Positions 6,973-10,700 of a stretch of DNA of 10,700 nucleotides are shown piece after piece (within the stretch, counting starts at the first letter, position 1; each line of letters opens with the position of its first letter). Source of the stretch: Chlorobium sp. (GTDB lineage Bacteria > Bacteroidota > Chlorobiia > Chlorobiales > Chlorobiaceae); NCBI GenBank assembly GCA_026193435.1, contig JAPHUN010000328.1, forward strand, positions 1 to 10,700, given 5' to 3'. A program made the position numbers and the translations under genes. Under the pieces are notes generated by a model that worked only from the letters and a program-made list of their open reading frames with translations, ran no database searches and was not told the DNA's origin.

Positions 6973-7072
6973 CCTCCCGTACTACTTCATTTCTGTTGAT
7001 ACGCGGCTGCTGATGTGGCATCCAAACAGACGTTCACCGGAAGAGGCAGTCATTATCTATGCCAACTTTACT

Positions 7073-7090
7073 ATGTAAAGTACTTTACAT
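7073..7090. promoter_or_regulatory. Perfect 18-bp palindrome upstream of argH, probable operator
   Basis: ATGTAAAGTACTTTACAT is fully self-complementary. It is centred about 100 bases before the argH ATG, in noncoding sequence. It has the size of a dimeric repressor site. It does not match the usual ARG box (TGAAT-N4-ATTCA) in register. TGTAAA-N4-TTTACA resembles a TyrR-type half-site arrangement, but with shorter spacing. The regulator is therefore unassigned; a lineage-specific ArgR site is possible. A very weak promoter-like pair, TTCACC (7033-7038) and TATCTA (7054-7059), lies just upstream. Confidence 0.55.
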
Positions 7091-7104
7091 TAAAAGGAAG
7101 AAGC

Positions 7105-7152
7105 ATGCAAAGGACTTTTCGAGCGAAGCAATATTTCTTATCTTCCGGCTAA
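7105..7152 (+). CDS. Possible 15-codon leader ORF before argH
   Basis: ATG 7105 is preceded by AAGGA (7094-7098) at six-base spacing, the best Shine-Dalgarno sequence in this intergenic region. It opens a 15-codon frame, [15 protein letters not shown], that ends at TAA 7150-7152, 29 bases before the argH ATG. Both Arg codons are AGG and CGA. It could be a leader peptide influencing argH translation or transcription. The evidence is only the ribosome binding site and position, and a chance ORF of this size is common. Confidence 0.25.
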   Translation: MQRTFRAKQYFLSSG

Positions 7153-7181
7153 CAGACTTCTCCAACCTGACTTTCAACCTG

Positions 7182-8582
7182 ATGGACACGAACAAAAGCA
7201 CCGGAAAAGAACTCCTCTGGCAAAGCCGTTTCTCTGAACCGTTTGACCGGGAGGCTCTGCTTTTCTCTTCTTCAGTTGATGTCGACAAGGTGTTGTATCA
7301 GGAAGATATCAGGGGATCGATCGCCCATGTAACCATGCTTTCAGAAGAAGCCATAATTCCTGTCGAAGAGGCGAGACTTATCATCGAGGGACTTGAGGAT
7401 ATCGAGCAGGAGATCAGCTCAGGAGCGCTTATACCTGATTGGGAGGATGAAGATATCCACACGGTCATAGAAAACCGGCTGAAAGAAAAGATCGGACCCA
7501 TAGCAGGCAAAATGCATTCGGGCAGAAGCCGGAACGACCAGGTCGCCACAGACACAAGGCTTTACCTGAAAAAGGTGATCGGCGAACTGGGTGAGGCACT
7601 TGACGGTCTGAAAACATTGCTGGTCGAAAAGGCGGATATCTACCGGAACACGATAATTTTCGGCTATACTCATCTGCAGCGGGCACAGCCTGTCTCTGCA
7701 GGGCACTACTATCTGGCCTACTTCAATATGTTCCTGCGGGACGGCGAAAGACTCAAAGATCTCTTCAGGCGGGTTGACATCTCTCCCCTCGGTGCCGCTG
7801 CTTTTGCAGGAAGCACACTGCCCATCAACGCGAAAAGAAGCATGGAACTGCTGGATTTCAGTGACCTTTTCCAGAACAGCACTGATGCCGTCAGTGACCG
7901 TGATATCATCATAGAGTTCATTTCAGCGTGCTCGATCATCATGATGCACCTTTCGAGGTTCTGTGAGGACCTCATACTCTGGAGCAGCTCGGAGTTCAAT
8001 TATATAGAGATAAGCGACGCCTTCTCTACCGGTTCGTCGATCATGCCCCAGAAAAAAAATGCGGACATTGCTGAACTTGTACGAGGAAAAACAGGAAGAG
8101 TTTACGGTAATCTTATGAGCATCCTGACGATCATGAAAGGCCTTCCTCTCTCCTATAACAGGGACATGCAGGAGGATAAGCAGCCGTTATTTGATTCAGC
8201 AGGATCGACGGTTTCAAGTGTAAGAATCTTCACAAAAATGCTCGCGCATACCAGACTGAACGAAAAAAGGCTGAAAACACTTACCAGCGAAGACCTGAGC
8301 CTTGCAACGGAAATCGCCGAATATCTCGTAAGAAAAAATCTTCCTTTCCGCGAAGCACACAGGATAACCGGAAAGATCGTGAGCCATGCGATCGAAAAAA
8401 GCACCTCCCTGCCGAAGATTTCCCTGGAAGAGTACAGGGGGTTTTGCGACCTCTTCAACGAAGACCTCTACGACGCGCTGACACCTGAAGCAAGCATCAA
8501 CTCAAAACACTCTCACGGCAGCACCTCTTTTGCGTCGGTTGAACAACAGTTAACTATCGCCAGAGGCAAACTCAGGAAGTAA
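7182..8582 (+). CDS. argH: Argininosuccinate lyase
   Basis: Last enzyme of arginine synthesis: splits argininosuccinate into arginine and fumarate, as a cytoplasmic homotetramer of the fumarase/aspartase superfamily. With the start at ATG 7182 it is 466 residues, the normal length, and begins close to the family N-terminus ([10 protein letters not shown]). The conserved blocks are present: DIRGSIAH near residue 45, HSGRSRNDQ (112-120), [10 protein letters not shown] (161-170, His164 in the active site), and the signature [11 protein letters not shown] (283-293) with the catalytic serine loop. The frame is open upstream to ATG 7059, but that would add 41 unrelated residues and run through the 18-bp palindrome, so I reject it. 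No good Shine-Dalgarno sequence precedes 7182. argH is separated from argG by about 5.5 kb of unrelated genes and must have its own promoter, because hairpins precede it. Confidence 0.96.
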   Translation: MDTNKSTGKELLWQSRFSEPFDREALLFSSSVDVDKVLYQEDIRGSIAHVTMLSEEAIIPVEEARLIIEGLEDIEQEISSGALIPDWEDEDIHTVIENRLKEKIGPIAGKMHSGRSRNDQVATDTRLYLKKVIGELGEALDGLKTLLVEKADIYRNTIIFGYTHLQRAQPVSAGHYYLAYFNMFLRDGERLKDLFRRVDISPLGAAAFAGSTLPINAKRSMELLDFSDLFQNSTDAVSDRDIIIEFISACSIIMMHLSRFCEDLILWSSSEFNYIEISDAFSTGSSIMPQKKNADIAELVRGKTGRVYGNLMSILTIMKGLPLSYNRDMQEDKQPLFDSAGSTVSSVRIFTKMLAHTRLNEKRLKTLTSEDLSLATEIAEYLVRKNLPFREAHRITGKIVSHAIEKSTSLPKISLEEYRGFCDLFNEDLYDALTPEASINSKHSHGSTSFASVEQQLTIARGKLRK

Positions 8583-8590
8583 TAAGGGAA

Positions 8591-8638
8591 GGCAAAAGGT
8601 AAAGGGCAAAAGTCACTCGTCACTTGTTACTGTCACTC
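8591..8638. repeat. Short degenerate direct repeats between argH and prc
   Basis: GGCAAAAG occurs at 8591-8598 and 8605-8612. It is followed by a tandem run of a 6-7 base unit: GTCACT at 8612, 8619 and 8632, with GTTACT at 8626. The 71-base gap between the two converging genes contains no clear bidirectional terminator stem. The array looks like slipped-strand expansion or a remnant of an intergenic repeat family. Confidence 0.6.
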
Positions 8639-8653
8639 TTTTTGTCATCCGAC

Positions 8654-10700
8654 TTACTTCCTTCTCGTGTGCCACGGTGCCGCCTCACCGCCGACAATAA
8701 GCGGTTTCTTTGACAGATCGGCGATATCGGCAACAATTCCTGCTGACTCCTTGAGCAGAAGATCCGGCTCATCCTCTTTGTTCCACTGGGCTTCGAATCC
8801 CTGAATACGATCATTGTCTGCCTTGAAATCAGGCTCATAGAGCGATATAACCTCTTTATCTCTGAAGTTCTTGAGGGTTTTCAGGTCACTCACGTACCGT
8901 GCATAGAGCGAATCGCTGCTTAAGCGTCCGATATAACGTTTCTTGAGGAGATTTATAGCTTCAGCGCTCAATCGCGCAGGTTCAGAATTTTTTACCGGAG
9001 AAATCACATCAGAACGAAGACTGCTTGTATAGGTATCCTCTCCAACCACCTTGCTGTCAATAAACGACGGGAAAACAATATCAGGAGTAACCCCGAGGTG
9101 CTGCGTGCTTTCTCCTGAAATACGATAGAACTTGGCTACGGTGAGCTTAATCTGTCCCAGGTCGTCGTTATTTTTGTAGAAAAAGTTGAACGGCCTGTTG
9201 ATCTTGAGAATACTCTGTACCGTACCTTTTCCAAATGTCCTGCCTCCGATAATCACGCCCCTTCCATAATCCTGGATAGCAGCGGCAAGAATTTCAGATG
9301 CCGAGGCGCTATAACGGTTCACCAGCACAGCAAGCGGTCCGTCATATACCACATCAGCATCTTCATCACGCAGCACTAAAACGCCGTCACGCGCATTTTT
9401 CACCTGGACTACGGGACCCTCGGGGATGAACAGACCGGTAAGTTTGACCGCTTCTTCAAGCGCTCCTCCACCGTTGTTTCTCAGATCGAGAATAATACCG
9501 ACCACTCCCTCCTGCTTGAGTTCGGTCAGAATTTTCCCGACATCCCTGCTGGTACTCTTGTAATCAGGCTTGTTGTTCTTTTCTCCCTCGAAATCAAGGT
9601 AAAATGCGGGTACCGTTATCACACCGATTTTTTTACCCTCATAATTGATCACTTCTTTTTTTGCGGACTGCTCATCGAGCGTCACCTCATCCCTTACAAT
9701 TCTGATAATCCTGGAAGGTCCTTTATTCGCCTGACTCACAGGAAGAATTTTCAAACGGACTGTGGATCCTTTCTTGCCACGGATGAGTCTGACCACATCA
9801 GTGATTCTCCATCCGACGATATCGATGATTTCGCCGCCGGCATTCTGCCCAACACCGACTATCCTGTCCCCTTTTTTGAGCAGATCGCTTTTAAACGCCG
9901 GGCCACCGGGAATAATTTCATTGACAACAGTGTACTCGTTTTCACTCTGAAGCTTGGCGCCGATACCTTCGAGTGAGCGGCTCATATCTATTTGAAAATC
10001 CTCATAATCCCTTGGAGAAAAATAGCTTGTATGCGGATCAAACGATGTTGTCAGAGCATAGTTATACGCCCGGAACGCGTCATCGGATGTTTGCTTTTCA
10101 AGCAGGGAGAGACGATTTTCATACCGCTTTTTAAGCACCTTGCGCGGCTCATCATCCTCCTCTTCACCTGAATATTTCAGGGTAAGCAACTGATATTTGG
10201 CTTCCTTCAGCCACCTTGCCTGCTGTTCTGTCTTGTTTGACGGCCATAGAGCGTCCTTTCTTTTGAGATCAAAGGTATCACGGACGGTGAAATTAAAACG
10301 GGCTGTATCGAGCCGTGCGATCATGAACCGCATTTTCTTTTTCGCCTGTGACAAAAAGGTGTTGTAAATCCTGAATCCCGCATCGGCTTTTCCGGCAAGA
10401 AACTGATCGTCGATACTCTTACCTATCTCTTTATTGAACTGCTCGACCTGGGAAGCGAGAAAGTAACTTTTCGTTTCATCAAGCTGCTCGAGAAAACGGG
10501 CGAGAATCTCCTGGGAAAGTGAATCATTTACCGCCACACGCCTGAAATGATACTGCATAAGATAGCGGCTGAGATACTGCTCAGCCTCTTCCTGAACCGG
10601 AGAAGCCTTGAACACGATATCATCCGACGATGCAGCAACTGTTTTAGACTGTGCATCTGCCAGAGGCAGAAGAAACATGATCAGCGACAACGCTGAGAGA
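8654..10700 (-). CDS. prc: Carboxy-terminal (tail-specific) protease Prc/Ctp, 5'-truncated by the window edge
   Basis: Periplasmic S41A serine protease that degrades or trims proteins from their C-termini. In-frame codons run to the window edge (L-S-A-L before the TTG at 10690), forming a hydrophobic stretch that ends LPLADAQS. The signal peptide is therefore cut and the true start lies beyond 10700; TTG 10690 is not the start. About 681 residues are visible, close to the E. coli Prc length. From the N-terminus there are a helical region, a PDZ domain with IIPGGPAFKSDLLKKGD (about 9870-9920), then the catalytic core: ILDLRNNGGG, NRYSASASE and FGKGTVQ. By the 25-residue Ser-Lys spacing known for this family, the nucleophile is the middle serine of SASAS (codon 9302-9304) and the general base is the Lys at 9227-9229, with the conserved Gln four residues later. 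A C-terminal domain of the long Prc type follows. It converges on argH and is presumably transcribed independently. Confidence 0.95.
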   Translation of the reverse strand, partial: LSALSLIMFLLPLADAQSKTVAASSDDIVFKASPVQEEAEQYLSRYLMQYHFRRVAVNDSLSQEILARFLEQLDETKSYFLASQVEQFNKEIGKSIDDQFLAGKADAGFRIYNTFLSQAKKKMRFMIARLDTARFNFTVRDTFDLKRKDALWPSNKTEQQARWLKEAKYQLLTLKYSGEEEDDEPRKVLKKRYENRLSLLEKQTSDDAFRAYNYALTTSFDPHTSYFSPRDYEDFQIDMSRSLEGIGAKLQSENEYTVVNEIIPGGPAFKSDLLKKGDRIVGVGQNAGGEIIDIVGWRITDVVRLIRGKKGSTVRLKILPVSQANKGPSRIIRIVRDEVTLDEQSAKKEVINYEGKKIGVITVPAFYLDFEGEKNNKPDYKSTSRDVGKILTELKQEGVVGIILDLRNNGGGALEEAVKLTGLFIPEGPVVQVKNARDGVLVLRDEDADVVYDGPLAVLVNRYSASASEILAAAIQDYGRGVIIGGRTFGKGTVQSILKINRPFNFFYKNNDDLGQIKLTVAKFYRISGESTQHLGVTPDIVFPSFIDSKVVGEDTYTSSLRSDVISPVKNSEPARLSAEAINLLKKRYIGRLSSDSLYARYVSDLKTLKNFRDKEVISLYEPDFKADNDRIQGFEAQWNKEDEPDLLLKESAGIVADIADLSKKPLIVGGEAAPWHTRRK

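Noticed and set aside
7059..7181. 41-residue N-terminal extension of ArgH
   Set aside because: ArgH proteins normally begin close to the RFSEP motif; the extension has no family similarity and overlaps the palindrome.
6954..7181. Classical ARG box before argH
   Set aside because: No TGAAT/ATTCA pair with the right spacing was found; the palindrome present has a different register.
1653..7181. Mobile element carrying the inserted genes
   Set aside because: No transposase, integrase, terminal inverted repeats, target duplications or tRNA site could be seen at either boundary.
10688..10690. TTG start for prc on the minus strand
   Set aside because: The hydrophobic signal-peptide frame continues past it to the window edge, so the real start is outside.

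Overview
The window carries the tail of an arginine-biosynthesis cluster that is interrupted by unrelated genes. The order is argR (5' end cut off by the window edge), argG, a secreted repeat protein, a tightly overlapping three-gene caspase module and argH, all on the plus strand. A prc/ctp-type tail-specific protease follows on the minus strand, converging on argH and cut off at its 5' end. Gene order and the style of the proteins (arg genes in one block, weak Shine-Dalgarno sequences on housekeeping genes, roughly balanced base composition) suggest a green sulfur bacterium (Chlorobiaceae). That assignment is inference, not proof.

Region 1 (1-1652) holds the arginine repressor and argininosuccinate synthase, 12 bases apart and surely co-transcribed. 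Region 2 (1653-2850) has a hairpin that may end the arg transcript. After it comes a 314-residue exported protein with a signal peptide, an N-terminal beta-type domain, a proline-rich linker and two nearly identical 66-residue repeats. It has its own strong ribosome binding site and a good intrinsic terminator.

Region 3 (2851-6972) is the most interesting part: three genes that overlap by 11 and 23 bases, with a terminator upstream and a hairpin at the end. They encode a cytoplasmic alpha/beta hydrolase with a very large insertion, a caspase-fold protease with a visible His/Cys dyad, and a 486-residue protein of unknown function. The C-terminal end of the caspase and the N-terminal part of the third protein appear to share a beta-domain marked by a PG-x-Y-K/R motif, so the two proteins probably assemble or recognise a common partner. 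I read this as a self-contained protease/hydrolase response cassette, possibly for defence, programmed death or regulated proteolysis. Its function is not shown by the sequence.

Region 4 (6973-8582) is argH, whose upstream region contains a perfect 18-bp palindrome and a 15-codon ORF with a good ribosome binding site. Between argH and prc (8583-8653) there is only a short degenerate repeat. argG and argH catalyse consecutive steps (citrulline plus aspartate to argininosuccinate, then to arginine plus fumarate) and ArgR is the likely sensor of the end product. The genes between them have no visible link to arginine.
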